Below, in pieces: positions 1 to 13,303 of a stretch of 64,000 nucleotides of DNA (its first letter is position 1; every line of letters begins with the position of its first letter). The notes under the pieces were generated by a model that saw nothing but the letters and a program-made list of their open reading frames with translations, did not search any database and was not told where the DNA came from. The position numbers were made by a program, and so were the translations under genes. This DNA comes from Manihot esculenta (Eukaryota; Streptophyta; Magnoliopsida; Malpighiales; Euphorbiaceae), in assembly GCF_001659605.2 (NCBI RefSeq), contig NC_035161.2, positions 6,637,662-6,701,661 of the forward strand, in the 5' to 3' direction.

Positions 1-1260
1 TAATCTCATTCTCTGCTTCAATGTCTCAGTGTAGTGATAAGCTTGTAAGTTTTTCTGTTGTTTTTTGTTCTTAATAACGTGTTTCAAATTTGTCTTCGTT
101 TGGGAGTTTTGTGCAATGCACAATTGCTAAACTGAAAATTTAACTATGGAATTTAGATTGGAGAGATAGATGGAGAAAAAGAGAACTATTCCGATTTTGT
201 CTCTTGATTTTACTGGTTTTCTGGTGTTTCTAACGTTTGATTTATTTATTGTAATGAATGGATCAAAACGTTGGATTTTTTTTTATAGTTTTCTGTTAAA
301 TTTGATGGCATAATGCAGCGTGCGTAACTGTGGATATACTATTGGGTCAATGTGGACAACTGCCACCATTGCCCGTTTCATAATTGCTTTTACAGTATAG
401 GTGTAGTTTAGTCTTTCCCCCTGGGTGTTCCTTTTCTTGCTCTCTCTGGATTACAAATACACCCTCATTTGAGATTGGTCTATTGTGTCACTTAAGAGTT
501 GTTCACCGAAATTCAAGCATTAAAGTCTATTGCTATGATTTATGTTTGTTGTGTACTTGTAATTTCAATAATTTTTTTTTTTTTTAAATTTAATGGTTGA
601 GCATTAGAATAGATAAAAGAAAACATGCTCCTCCCCCTGTTCTCTCTCTCTCTCTATAAGAGTTCTCTGACATCACATGCAAGATAACCATGGAAAAACC
701 ATGTAAGAAGTAGTATGGAGGAAAATGTCGGAGAAGAAGACCTTCTTCTTCATCCCCATATCTTCCAACTGTTAGTGGAAGAACTTGAGATTCTCCACTA
801 GGTGACACATAGCTCGCCATACTATATATATATATATAATATATATATGTATATAACCCTCACTTATAATTTTTTTGGACGTTCCATTGTTGTCGAGTTT
901 AGCATTTGATTATGTTTTTTTGTTTAATTCTTTCTTTTTTTCCGCTCCCTGACGATGCCTTTGTGTTTTATAATCAAGTATATTTTGGGAAGATATCCAA
1001 TTCACGTGCTGGCTTTATTATTTGTTCAGGGTTGATTGACATTTGATGAAGTGGGAGTGATGCTTATCCGGCTTGCATAAGGGGATTCTTCCTATATATT
1101 TATTAAAAAATTGGAGGTTTCTCTGCAGTGACCTTTTGTTTTGAAGATTTGACTTAATTGCAGAAGACTTTCATATGTTGCATTAGTTGGTTTTTATAAG
1201 CCAATATAATGCATATAATAATATATATGATTTTTTGAGATTTGCTGTCATCTATTGTAG
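1..1260 (+). other. Probable 5' leader exon and long leader intron of the RING gene
   Basis: A strong donor (GTAAGT) follows position 44 and a good acceptor (CTATTGTAG) ends at 1260, so bases 1-44 and 1261 onward can be read as two leader exons around a 1.2-kb intron. This is inferred from splice signals only. The intron is AT-rich and holds an (AT)n run near 825-850 and a CT-rich stretch near 640-655. If spliced this way, an ATG at 21 opens a 28-codon upstream frame that stops at 1318-1320, just before the presumed main start. Confidence 0.4.
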
Positions 1261-1321
1261 CTCTACAAAGGTTTAAAGCGAACAGAATTGTATTTGGTGA
1301 GGTTTATAAAAAATAGCTAAA

Positions 1322-4095
1322 ACGGGTTCTCTGTGTTGTGTGGCTGCAAGGCCACATGGGTCAAATACAACCAGTGGGAACTGGTCCATGGGTCAGCATG
1401 AGCCCTACTGGCAAACTAATACAAGCTTCTCACCACCCCCATCAAGATGGGATTTTAGTTTCCCATCTGATGAGCTTCTGTATGATTCACGTGATATTAC
1501 CCTACTTCATAGGTCCTCAACATCCTCAAACAGTAAAGAAAGTAGATGGATGAGGGACAACCATCTTTATAACAATCACTGTTTTGCATCTGGTGGTGCA
1601 GGCCTGCGTTTGACTAGTTCCCTGGAACTTTCTCCCGGTCCTCAGTGGACGCCTCCAGTCATACAGGAAATTAACACTGATGATTATGAAACTGCAAAAA
1701 TGAGAGGTAAAAAATGTTATTCCATATCCTTCATTCCTGACATTTTACTTTAACTTGTTGATTATTGTTTTTGTTGTGAATGAATTGGGATTAAAGTCCC
1801 ACACTGAAAATCTTAAATGTGAAAGGCTAATATATAAATGGTTGAGTTGCAATATTGACATGGCCAGTCATTTTGATGTGAAAGCAACTCAATCACTTAT
1901 GTAAGTCTTTATCAAAATGATTGAATGTTTAATATGCTCTACACACTTTTCAAATTTAGAATGGCGTCAAAGCCCAATTTGGGTTGTGGTTTCAGCCACG
2001 CACAAAGCTTTATAATTGTGCCTATAGTGGGTTAATGTTAACTAATTGTCAAAGTGGCAATTATGTTGTTGCACTTGAGGGGCAGAGTCTTGAGAAATGA
2101 ATTGGGATTAAAGTCCCACATTGATAATGTATGAGGTGAAAGGGGGCCTTTTTATGAAAAGTGAGTGAATAAAGAAAAATATCTACCAGTTCTGCGTGAG
2201 AAAGAAATTATTTCTCAAACCAAGGTTAAAATGAACACGTCAGTGAAGTGAGAGATAAGCTGTAAGTGCAAGTACATTTGCAAAGCCTCTGAAGGGATAA
2301 GCTGTGAACATTTGACCCCAGTGAGTGATAGCCTCGTGCATTAGGATGGCATTTTCTTTATAGGTTAAAGCTTACTAATGATTACATTTATAGAACACAT
2401 CTCTTGTATGGGATAGTATTCGTGTTAAGGTGGAAACTGGGTGCATAAATAGGGTGCTCGATTATGACCTGGAGGTTTTAAGTACAAGTGCATATATAAA
2501 GCATCTGGAAAGTGAGGGATAAGCTGTGAACATTTGACCCCAGTGAGTCAGAGCCTCGTACATTAGAATTTAGGATGGTGTTTTCTTTATAGGTTAAGGC
2601 TTACTAATGATTACATTCACAGGACGCATCTCTTGTATAACACAAAGGTGACAACAACTAATTGGGGATCATATGGTATAATGTGAACTACAGGTAAAGT
2701 GGGCTGCCTTTAGGTTCTAGCTTGGGGATTTGACCAAGCCCATTCCAAATGAATTTGCATGCATAGTTGGGCTGTGTGGATCCCCTGTGCCTATATCCTG
2801 AATTTCTGATAGACGCCGAAACACATTATTTTCTGTGGTGAAACCTGTCTGTTTACCCACCAGGGTCTTAGAATAGTGTCTCTTGAATTTTGTACTAAGG
2901 GTGAATTTGGGCAACTATAATTAATGAGTCTTAATTGTATAATTGTATGTAAGTAGGGATAATCCAGAATTGCTCAAACATCAACTGACCTTCTGCTGCA
3001 GAATAGAAAGTCTCACAACTATCATCTTTTATATTTGTTGCTAATTTTGATTTCCCCCTACTGAATTTTAATAAATTTTCTCTGGCCTTCTGTACCGACT
3101 AGGTCAAGTGTTGCTGCATTCCTCACCGACTATAGCGGTAAAGTTTTCTGTATGCTATTGGCATGTCTAGTATCTTTCTAGGATTCAGCTTCCTGAATAG
3201 GATTAAATCTCTACAGGGACCTTCTGGACACCCAGAGAGTGGGAGATCCACTCCAACCTTTTCAGACAGCAGTGAGGACGAGCCCACATTCAAGTCATGC
3301 CTATCCTCTCGTTGCAACTTTTCAGGTCGCCATTCCTTTTTATCAAAACCCATCCACCCTTTGTTCTTTCCCGTTCAAGCTCCAAAAGAAGCTTCTGAAA
3401 CCCAAGCTTCTAGGCTGTCAGAGTTTGATGCTGCTACTGTGCAAAGAGATGCCCATCATTGGAGCAGTGCTAGCAGTAGTGCAGATTCTTCAGATATTTC
3501 TGAACCACTTGAATCTGAAATTGTAGGTCGATTATGTATTTCATCTAATGTTTTTAAATGTGGATTGTGTGAAAGATTTCTTTCACAAAGATCTCCTTGG
3601 AGTTCACGGCGGATTGTGAGAAGTGGAGACATGCCTGTTGCCGGGGTTCTTTCATGTTGTCATGTTTTTCATGCAGAATGTTTGGAGCAGACAACACCCA
3701 AAGCACATAAGAATGACCCTCCTTGCCCTCTCTGTGTCGGATTGGAGGATGAAAATTCTGCGGTTCTGCAAGTATTTCCCGGGTTGAGGGACCGGTTCCC
3801 AAATTCTAAAACATCTTCCGAGTATGGACCATCTGGACCATGGGGCTGTGTAACGATGGGAGATTTTGTTGGAGGAACATTACATTCACCCCATCGGAAT
3901 ACCACATTGCTGCTAAATAGGAACCGAATGAGAAAGAATCTTTCTTTGAAGGGGAACTCTAGCAAGGAATTTCCAGGAAAGCTAAGGAAGAATGGTTCAT
4001 ATTCTTCACAGCTGCTGAATGGAAATGCTGTTGATTTTGGAACGGTTGGGTGCTCGAAAATGACAACAAATCCAAGTATGAAGAGATTACACTAG
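1322..4095 (+). CDS. RING-H2 finger protein, putative E3 ubiquitin ligase (RING/U-box superfamily)
   Basis: Three coding exons join in frame: about 1322-1706, 3103-3137 (a 35-base micro-exon) and 3217-4095. All introns are GT-AG and the stop is TAG at 4093-4095. The last exon carries a RING-H2 pattern. CGLC lies near 3559-3570, then a long loop, C-x-H-x2-H-x2-C near 3655-3680, and CPLC near 3724-3735. The N-terminus reads GSLCCVAARPHGSN, which I recognise as the conserved start of a plant RING family that normally begins with Met, but here the codon before it is ACG (1322-1324). The frame is open back to 1310. The first in-frame ATG is 1388, which would drop the conserved peptide. Length is about 432 aa from ACG or 410 aa from ATG. 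The expected activity is ubiquitin transfer with an E2; the substrate is unknown. Confidence 0.8.
2269..2638 (+). repeat. Diverged direct repeat inside the RING-gene intron
   Basis: Two copies (about 2269-2409 and 2486-2638) share long blocks, for example GATAAGCTGTGAACATTTGA and TTTTCTTTATAGGTTAA, both followed by CTTACTAATGATTACATT and CATCTCTTGTAT. A separate 23-base motif containing the palindrome GGGATTAAAGTCCC occurs at about 1781 and 2098 in the same intron. These look like remnants of a small repeat or transposon. Confidence 0.7.
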
Positions 4096-7000
4096 TATTA
4101 GTCCTCTTGTAGTTTGCTAATTGTTTCGGTCTCACGTTAGCTGGGTAGATACCTGGCAATTGGCAATGAGAATGGACATCTAGGTCATTATGTATAGTTG
4201 ATGCCTGGCAATTGCATCGTGTGGAATTTTTTTCGTTCATATTTGCTGAAGGCCGACCTTTTATTTTTGCCCTTTTTAAATAATTATATTGTACTATGCG
4301 TGTTGCTACCAAATGGTTAGCCACCTCAGCGGAGTAATATTTCCTGGAAACAGGGCTATGGTCAAAAAGGGCTATGGTCAAAACTGATTTGACCGAAATC
4401 AATCCGGACTGAAACTGGTTTGAATCCATATCAAAATCATGTTTGCCTTAAAAAAAAAAAAAGAAGGCAAAAGTTTTAAAATTGTCTAAAAAAATTAAAT
4501 CGAATCGGAATTGGCAGATTAGGCATAGTTCAATTGAATTATTAAAGAACCGTCTTTGGACTGGACATAATCTTCGGGTATGTCTAATTGTTGGCTCTAA
4601 TTCTCGTCAAAAAGTTGCCAGGCCTTGCCTCATGGGTTCCTTAAAGACCAAAAATTGGGTACCTTCAACTGGAGTGCCAGCACTTTTGTAACTTTTCAAT
4701 TGACGTGTACCACAGGTCATGGGTTTAGCTCGGTCTGGATTTAATTCTAATCTCTCTATCCTCTTAACTTGTGTTTAAAAAACAAAAAGGGATTTCTACC
4801 CAAATGCAGGGAAAAGTGGTAAAGAAACCCAAACATCTAAGAAAATATGATATTGTCCTCTTTGAGATTTAGTGATTTTCTTCAATGTAATGCCATTCTG
4901 AGGGTATTGACTAAGGAAGCTTCATGTCAGAAGTGACAATGAGGGAATTCAAGATTTTTATTTTAGACAACCAAATAAATGTTGTGCAAAATTACTCTTT
5001 TGAAAATTTGTAACCTTTGTCTTTTCCTAGAAGAGTTTGCATCACAATGCGTCAAAGGGGAACTAAAAAACTTGAGTTTGAATTTTATCCCAGCTTAATA
5101 AATGTTGGGCAATGCTCTCTAATGAATAAAATCCCAAAAAAACTAATTTTTTTTAATAAAAAAATTGGGATTAATAAGTCACTTTCAAACTCAAAATGGG
5201 ACCATTCATTGACAGTTGAATATCATAATTGGATGGAGTCCTTGAGCACATAAAACAAAAAGGTAATGCATGTGAAAGCAAGTTTCTATCAATTACTTGA
5301 AAATAAACCCTAACTAATTTCATAATCCAATCTTCATAGAAATTCAAATTTCAGAAATTGGATTTCTCAAAATTACATTAATTTTTGTAGGGGACCATGA
5401 CCATCTTCATTAAAAAAAAAAAGAGAGAGAGAGAATCATGTGACTTGTTTATGCCAAACCCATACAATTTCACATTGTAGGCAAAACATGACACAACTTG
5501 GATCCTCATGGTACGCCCAATGTTTTGCTCATCCTTGCAAAATCATAACCAATTGGGCCCAATTGGATCATGACATTTGTTTCCCTACCACTACCCATGT
5601 CTAATCCATTGTCATTTTCTTTCAGTTTGCCATCTTCCTCTACACAACTATAATTGTAATGATAGGCCACATAAATTAAGGCATGTATAATCATTCAACC
5701 ATAATATATAAAAAAATTAAATATAATATTTATATAATTCCATTCATAAGTAAAATACGAGATAAAAGTTTTGATGAGATTAGTCACCCAATCGGTCGGT
5801 TCAGTTTCTTATCTATTCATATTGGAATATGAATTTTTTTATCAAATTATAATTCGAATTCATATTTAAATTTAATGTAATAAAAAAAATGAAACTACAT
5901 TTACGTACAATCACTACAAGTCTATATCTTCTTTCTTAAAGAAAGTGATGTTGAAGGATTTTGTTAACATGAGCCCTTTATTGCATTTGAAGCCATTCGA
6001 GTATGTGAAACAAGTGGGCAAGATTTTGAAATTGCAAGAAAGAAACTAAAATCCCTAAATCCTAAACCTAATGTAAAGTATTGAGAAGTAGAGGGGAAGG
6101 GAAGGAGAGAACTTTTGTTCATCTTTTATCACTAACCCTATCAAAATGGGTATCATTAGGGAATCCACACTATTAATCTAAGCATTTAAATTGCACCATT
6201 TTGGATTTAGCAATTACTCATTTAATTGTAACCACTAAATCTTTTATTTATTAAATAATATTTCTATTAATATTTATAAAAGAGTGAATGTTTTACAATA
6301 TTTAGCGAATTTGATCGATTCAAATTCAGATTAATCGAATGAATTTTAGATATTAAATGATCTAAACTCAATACTGAAGAAAAATTAAATGAAATACATG
6401 AGAAGAAATATGAATAGTGATATCTTACTTTGTTTATATATGGGAAGCTCTTGCACACATGATCATCTCTATATAGAAGTGTGAGTGTTAGTACACATTC
6501 AAAATATCTATTGAAATATGTGGACATTATAGTTCAACATAGACAGAATCTTCTTAGTAACAGTTTTTTTTTTTTTTGGGAATTAATTATCGTAATTAAT
6601 TTGTTATATATATTTTATAATTTTTGGGAAAAACAAGGTAGGGAGTGCCCTACAAATGTACTAAAGTATAGTGGTAAACTAGGTCCATGTGAAGGGAGGG
6701 GTCCATTGTTAGACCAAATTTAGGAATATAGGAAGTAGAAGGACCCCATAGAAAAAGGGAAAAGGCTAAGCTAATTTGCTAAACAACTTGCCAATAATAA
6801 TCAATGGAAACTTACCTAACTACATCAACCCAAATTGCCTCTGTTTTTTTGTGTGTGAGTGTGAGATTTTCAATTCTCGACTGTTATATTAAATTTAGGT
6901 CAGATCTAATTTTAAAAGTTAATTTAAAATAAAAATATTTAAGTATTTTTTAAATAACAAAGAGTAACCCATTTAATTTTTAAAAATAAGAAATTGATTA

Positions 7001-7600
7001 ATTAATATGGTGAAGAATTTAATAAATATTAATTTAAAAAGTTTTTGAATAATAAAAAATTATAATTATAATTATTTTTTATTAAAAAACTGAAAATATT
7101 TGAATTTGAATGAAATGCAAGAGCCTGATCCTGCCAGTGGGGGACCAATGTAAATAGCAACTTGAAGAATGTGATTGGCATATCACAGGATGGGCCAAGC
7201 AACTGCAATGTACAGTAACATCAGCTGCCTCAACCCTTCCTCTTCTGCTCTCAAGCTTGTGGACAACTTGCCCTTCCCCCACACCATTTAATGCTCTTTT
7301 TTAAAAAAAAAAAAAAAAAATCTATATATTCCCAAATTGAAAATTTAATAAATTTAAAACCCAATATTCCTTTTTTATCAATACAGACTGATATTACATT
7401 TTGACAAGACTCGACAAGCTAATCTTAAAACTTACAACAAATAACAAAACAAATGGTCTATAAAGAAAAAGCCCACAATAATAGACGCCTACACTAACAA
7501 AACCCATCAATTCCAACATGGGAGAAGGAAGACAACAGCCAATCCCCAAACACAATCAAACTGTAAAATTAAATTGGGTATAATAATTAATTTATATTAT
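4096..7600. other. Gene-free AT-rich intergenic stretch
   Basis: This holds the RING-gene 3' region and then AT-rich DNA. Short open frames here show no family pattern or codon bias. Visible content is a GA run near 5420-5433, T runs near 6566-6578, and an A run of about 18 near 7303-7320. Confidence 0.6.
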
Positions 7601-8028
7601 TGAAACTATAAAATTTAAAAAATAAGGTTTACAGTACAATCGTAAGTTTAACCGATAATAAATTTTATTCTTTTCTATTTATTTACTAGTGATGCCTAAC
7701 GGCTTCTCTGCTACAGTGCCACATGTCCTTGATGTTTAGATCCGTACGTACGGATGCGTTACAGTCCTTTTCCACGCCAGACGGTCATTTAATTCTTTCA
7801 GTGGGTGTAGGAAAGACTGCGAAGTGACTGAATTTACTGTTCTTTATCATGTCACATCACCGGACTGGACTTTTTTCTACTGAATTTAGGCTCACGGGCC
7901 TACCCACATATCTGAGTCAGAGCGGAAGAGACTGGATCAGTTGTCCAAAGAATATTTCATGGGCCGTGAGTCGGCACTATTTTTTTGGACCGACTTTGTT
8001 CAAGAGTGTTAAAGCTTGGCGGTCATTA
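7601..8028 (-). mobile_element. Solo LTR of the Tat-like Ty3/gypsy family (copy 1)
   Basis: Read on the minus strand, this 428-bp block aligns over its whole length with the LTR at 44980-45433. Shared landmarks include GCCTAACGGC, GCTACAGTG, CGTACGTACGG and a CATTTAATTCT block. It is flanked by ATTAT on both sides (7596-7600 and 8029-8033), consistent with a 5-bp target duplication, although the flanks are AT-rich. No internal region is present, so it is a solo LTR. Confidence 0.75.
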
Positions 8029-8567
8029 ATTATTATTATTATTATAATGTAAAATAAATAAATAATAACCTGTAAGAAACCCAATATTATCATCCCTAAA
8101 GAGAATATCCATGAAAAAGCATGTAATAAACTGTTATTATTAGAGTGTCGGCAAAATTTCATGTGACCAAAACCCTAAAATCAAAAAGGGAATTATTAGA
8201 TTAAATCATGAAAAGGTTTTATAATAGGACAATCATTCCACTAATCTTCTTCTACCCTAAATAACTTTATTCTTTAACCCTAGAAGTGGAAAATAGAATT
8301 AAAAAAATTCTTTACCCTAATTAATAATCATACCCTTTTGAAGTCTCCATAAAGCAATATCACCTAAATAATAACCAAACTCCTAAAGATGTTAAAAGGG
8401 CAAAATCTCATCTCTTCTCATGGCCACTAAATAAAAGGAGAATGCTTTATTATGATATAAAAAAGAAAAATTAATACTAATTTTAAGATAATTAAAATAA
8501 AATATAAATAAAAAATTACATATCAAAAGGTGTTTTGAGGTAGTTAATTTAGGTGGATGTAATTAGG

Positions 8568-8955
8568 AGTGAGTATTCAATCGGTTTGATTTAAAATCAA
8601 ATTAAATTAAATAAATCGAGAACGGAAAGTTTTAGTATTTATAAAAATTAAATCGATTCGATTTTGATTAGAAATTAAATCGGACCAAACCGATCTGATT
8701 TGATTCGATTCAATTCAATTTGATCGATTTTAATTTTAATATTTTTTATTTTTTATACTTTATTTTTAATATTTTAAAATTTAATTAAAATATTTTAATT
8801 TTAATATAATTTAATTTTTTAATATTATTAAAAATAATATATTATTCTTCCCAATCAATTTGATTTAATTTGATTTTTTTAATTTTTTATTAAAATTAAA
8901 TCAAACTAAAATAATTAAAAATTTTAAAATTTAATAAATTTTTTCAAATATTTCA
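8568..8955. repeat. MITE-like AT-rich palindromic repeat, copy 1 (right end truncated)
   Basis: It starts with GAGTGAGTATTCAATCGGTT, then TTTGATTTAAAATC. The inner blocks TTTAGTATTTATAAAAATTA and GATTTTGATTAGAAATTAAA recur in copies near 9895, 11770, 26325 and 37131. It codes for nothing. The family is defined here by alignment by eye. Confidence 0.6.
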
Positions 8956-9894
8956 CACTCAACTTAGCTACTTAAGGTAGTTAATAGACATACACGTAAA
9001 TCCAATCTTAAAGATTCAATTCTCTCTCTTTTCTAGACAGCCTCTCCTTTAATTATGGTCTTCCAATTCTTCCCCTTCTACGCGCTCTCCCAAATTTTGG
9101 GAAACAGTTTTGAAACCTATTTGCTATTGAGGATGCAAAGTCAGCAAAGAGTTCTTCAAAATCGAAAATTATTATCGAGTTTTAAAATTTTTAAAAATTT
9201 ATTAATTTATTTTTATTTTAAAATTATTCAATTAAAACATCTATATATTTTATAATAATTCACTTTTCTTAAAAAAGAGAATAATAGTAAATTGCTTAAT
9301 TTCAATAAAGATTGAGTTCCACGCGCGCTCCTTGAAGATGGATTGGGAACATCTACATCAAAATTTGAATAAGGAATAAGACAGCATCCAAAGATAAAAA
9401 TAAAATCCCACTTGTGATTTTCTTTGATTCCTTTTATTATTATTATTATTATTTTGAAATAAATTAATTTGAGAATAAATTGGAATTGGGTATTTTTTAT
9501 ATATAAAATAAAATAAAATAAAATATATTATTGAATTATAAAAATAAATAGTAACTTTAAAGAACATTAGCACATGGGGAGACGACACAGAAAGAAGAAG
9601 CAGACATTTTATCAAAGATTTCTTGATTTGACATTTCACCCTTCAAAAGTCTTCATATTATATCATTAACCACACCATCAACAAGCACTTAGCTTTCTTC
9701 TCAAAAAAAAAAAAATTTTTTTGCCCTTTATAAAAAATTATAATTTAATCCCTAAAATTTATTAATAATAATAATTTAATCCTATATTTTAAAAATTAGA
9801 CTATTTAACTCTTTAATTTTACTTTTGTCACACATTTTAAGTATTTTTATCCATCTTTTCATTAGTTTTAAAATTGAAATACTATATAGTTTAT

Positions 9895-10350
9895 AGAGGC
9901 GAGTATTTAATCGGTTTAGTTTAAAATCGAAAAGAACTGAATAAATCGAAAATTAAAATTTTAGTACTTATAAAAATCGAATCTAACTGATTTTAGTTAA
10001 AAATTAAATTGAACTAAACCAGTTTGATTCGATTCGATTAAATTCAATTTAAGCGATTTAAATTTTTAATAAATTTTTTATTTTTTACACTTTATTTTTA
10101 ATATTTTAAAATTTAATTAAAAGATTTTACCATTAATATGATCTAATCTCTCTAAATTATTGAAAATAATATATTATTATCGATTTCATTCGTTTTTTTT
10201 ATTTTTTTCTAATCAAACTAAAATAACCGAATATTTTAAAATTTTAAAATTAAAAATTAAATCGAATCGAAATAAATAAAAAACTAAATCAAAATTTTAA
10301 ATTAATTCATTTTAATTAATTTTTTTGATTTAAATCGAATACTACTAATT
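9895..10350. repeat. MITE-like AT-rich palindromic repeat, copy 2
   Basis: The left end GCGAGTATTTAATCGGTTTA and right end GATTTAAATCGAATACTACT are imperfect inverted repeats. The interior matches the other copies, including TTTTAGTACTTATAAAAATC. Confidence 0.6.
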
Positions 10351-10974
10351 CCTAATAATTTCTCAAAATTGTAATTATTAACATTTTATTTACACTTTTT
10401 TTATTAAATTTAAAATAATAATTCTAAATTATTTTAATAGTTTTATAACGTTTAATCTCTTCATATTCCATTGAGGTGGGATTTTTTATTTTTTATATTG
10501 ACATGATTTTGCCACGAATGCTTAAAATCAAGTCATAGTCTAAGATTTATCCTTAATATAGTATTTGTCTTTGGAATCATTTATCAAATCGTGGATTACA
10601 ACCCATTCGAATTGACATTTGACTCAAAATCATGCATAACACCAAATATATATATATATATATATAATATAAAATAATTAAAAAATTAAAAAATAACTAT
10701 TTAATCTCATAAATTTAATAAAACATATTAATTTATTTATCAATTTAAAATAACTCATTAAAATATATTTAAATATTAAAAAATTTACTAATCAAAATTT
10801 TTTTTTTTCAATAGGGATTGGAGAATAGAAGCTTAAACCTCAAAAGACTACAAGAATGCACTTTCATCAGACTAAATTTCATGCGTAATCAATTATTTAT
10901 TAACTTTATATATTAAATATTTTATTATTTAATTTTAAAAAATAATTAATTAATTTATTAATTTTATAAAAATT

Positions 10975-11140
10975 AAATTAATTAATTTTTTAACGAATAA
11001 CATTTTAATTTTTTTTAAGTATTTAATAACTAAAATTAATGAAATAATTAATTAATTAATATTTTAACGAATAACATTTTAATTTTTTTAAAGTATTTAA
11101 TAATTAAAATTAACGAAATGATTAATTAATAAATTTTATA
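10975..11140. repeat. Short tandem duplication, about 80 bp x 2
   Basis: Two adjacent units share TTTTAACGAATAACATTTTA followed by ATTTTTTTAAGTATTTAATAA with a few changes. This is AT-rich non-coding DNA. Confidence 0.6.
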
Positions 11141-11769
11141 ATATTTTAAATACATTTAAATATATTTTTAAATTCAAAAAAATAACTAATAAAATTTTAA
11201 AATTCTAGAGCTATATAATATTACATTTCATTTTATAATTGCAGAAAAAATATAATTTAAAAATAAAAAGTGGGTTTAATTTATATATATATATATATAT
11301 ATTTTTGACATCCATGCTTACGTAATCTTTGAGTAGTATTCATCAACTTTACAGGTGTAATTTAATTAGCAACCTGAAAAATTATTGATAAGAAGAGATT
11401 TGGAAAATAGACAAATCGCCGTTAGATTTTTACAAGATAACGTAGACAAATCGCCACAAGTCTTTAAAGAAATAATATTTTATTATTAAAAAATTATTAT
11501 TTTACTATAAATTTAAAATCTATTTAGGTAAAAAAATTTAAGAAAATTGTATTTTCATAAAAATAATTAAATTCAAAATAAATAAATTGAAATACTCAAA
11601 ATAAATAATTCTATACTTTCCATAATTAAAATTTAAAAAGTTAGTGGTACGTAATAATGTAATTTTATTAATTTAGTAAAAATTATATATTAGTCTTCGA
11701 TAAATTATTTAATATTATTAAGTTTTAAAAATTTAATATTATTATTTCTAATTTAGGATATGAGATAAG

Positions 11770-12205
11770 AGTTCTAATCGAAAAAATTAATTTTATTGAA
11801 TTAATTTAAAATTTTAATTTAAATTTTTATTTGATTCGATTTAATTTAATTTTAATTTAAATTTTTATTTGATTCGATTTAATTTAATTTTTAATTTTAA
11901 AAATTTTAATTATTTTTATTCTATAATAATAATATATTATTTTTAATAATATAAAAAATTATAAAATATTAATATTAAAATATTTTAATTAAATTTTAAA
12001 ATATTAAAAAAATTAAAGTATAAACAATAAAAAATTTATTAAAAATTTAATCCAATCAACTTAAATTGAATTGAACGAAATCAGAATAATTCGATTTGAT
12101 TTTATTTAATTTCTGATTAAAATTAATTTGATTTAATTTTTATAAATATTAAAATTTTAATTTTTAATTTATTTAATTTTAAATTAAATCGAAATACATA
12201 CAAAT
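11770..12205. repeat. MITE-like AT-rich palindromic repeat, copy 3 (degraded)
   Basis: It resembles the same family in inverted orientation, with AATTTTTATTTGATTCGATT duplicated near 11820-11885 and a right end containing TTTTAAATTAAATCGAAATA. Boundaries are approximate. Confidence 0.45.
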
Positions 12206-12857
12206 TCATTCTAAAATAAAAATAAAAATTATAAATAAATTTGAATTAAAAAGAAATGGGTGATTTTCGTGGTTTAATTATCGCTCACGTTTTGCAAAGA
12301 TTTGGAGAAGATTGAGATCAACAGTGAAAGGGAAGATGGTGATTGGACACAAAAGGAAAAATCTAGCATAGAATCCACATTGGATACTGATGAGGAATAA
12401 AGATAATCCTTCACAGGATGGACGGTCCAGATGTTTTCTTTTTTTTGTCTCAGACAAAAACCTGACTAGGATTTTGGTTGTAAGAAGGCAAGTGGGGTTT
12501 GGATGGTTACATTCAAACTTCAAGTTAGTTATTGGCGGTTAAACTTCATTTTCTTATGTGACCATTCTATCCTCATCCTATAAATTCCCACTTGAAAATT
12601 CTATTCATTTCCCTTTCATTTTCTTTAAAATATAAATTGATATATTATATTTTCTATTAATAATATTTTTTATAAAAAGAAATTTAATAATTCTTGTAAA
12701 ATTGACATAATATAGTATGCCACAATATAAATATATATTTCATAAAAAAAATCACATTTTATTATAAGAATTAATCATTTAATATTTATAAAGTGTTTGA
12801 TTTAATTTATGAAAATAAATTTATAAACACTTAATTTTTTTATTCACAATAATATTA

Positions 12858-13303
12858 TGAAATTCAGATAAAAATAGAGTTTATAGGAGTGTGTCTAAAT
12901 TTAGTCCAAAAGATCACATATTCTCCCTTTATTCATATTTTTCTTTGTATTCTAATGACGTATAATCGTCACTCTGCTATAATGTCACATGTCTCTATCA
13001 CGCAGTTCCATACGTATGGAGTTCCATATGTACGGACGTATCTGCTAGCCCATGCTCGTCAGGTAGCCATTTAAATTTTCTCTGGCGTGCATGCTGGTAT
13101 GGCCGGGGCGTAATTTGGTCTGTTCTCCTACTCTCCGCTCTTCTGAAGGGTCCAGGTCTTGAGTAAGTCTGATCTGCTTCAATCACAGATTGAGTGGCGC
13201 GCTGATGGGTTAACCTGCTTGATAGGTTTTACTAAATTTTGGACCTGTTTTCTTTCTTTTGGACCCGACCTCAGCCTGAATACCAGAAGTCCGACGATCA
13301 TCA
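12858..13303 (-). mobile_element. Solo LTR of the Tat-like family (copy 2, diverged)
   Basis: On the minus strand this 446-bp block follows the same landmark order as the 44980 LTR. It begins TGAAATTCAGAT, has a doubled TACGTATGGAG / TACGGACG segment and a GGTAGCCATTTAAATT block, and ends GACGATCATCA. No matching target duplication is visible (TATTA versus ATAAG), so it is older or rearranged. Confidence 0.65.

Larger units (their letters stand above)
8029..12857. other. Very AT-rich gene-free stretch with MITE-like repeats
   Basis: No coding region is supported. Apart from the three MITE-like copies and the tandem repeat listed separately, it contains (TA)n runs near 10648-10666 and 11284-11302 and long A/T homopolymer tracts. 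Confidence 0.6.

Noticed and set aside
590..820. Minus-strand 76-codon open frame (MASYVSPSGES...) and a weak hairpin around 713-769 in the RING leader intron
   Set aside because: No family is recognised, the frame lies antisense in an intron, and the hairpin has many mismatches and no known miRNA match.
6045..6075. CCCTAAATCCTAAACC-like string considered as an interstitial telomere repeat
   Set aside because: Only one or two imperfect units, not an array.
7849..8052. Open frame of 67 codons that could look like a small gene
   Set aside because: It lies inside a solo LTR copy; the resemblance to other LTR copies explains the sequence.
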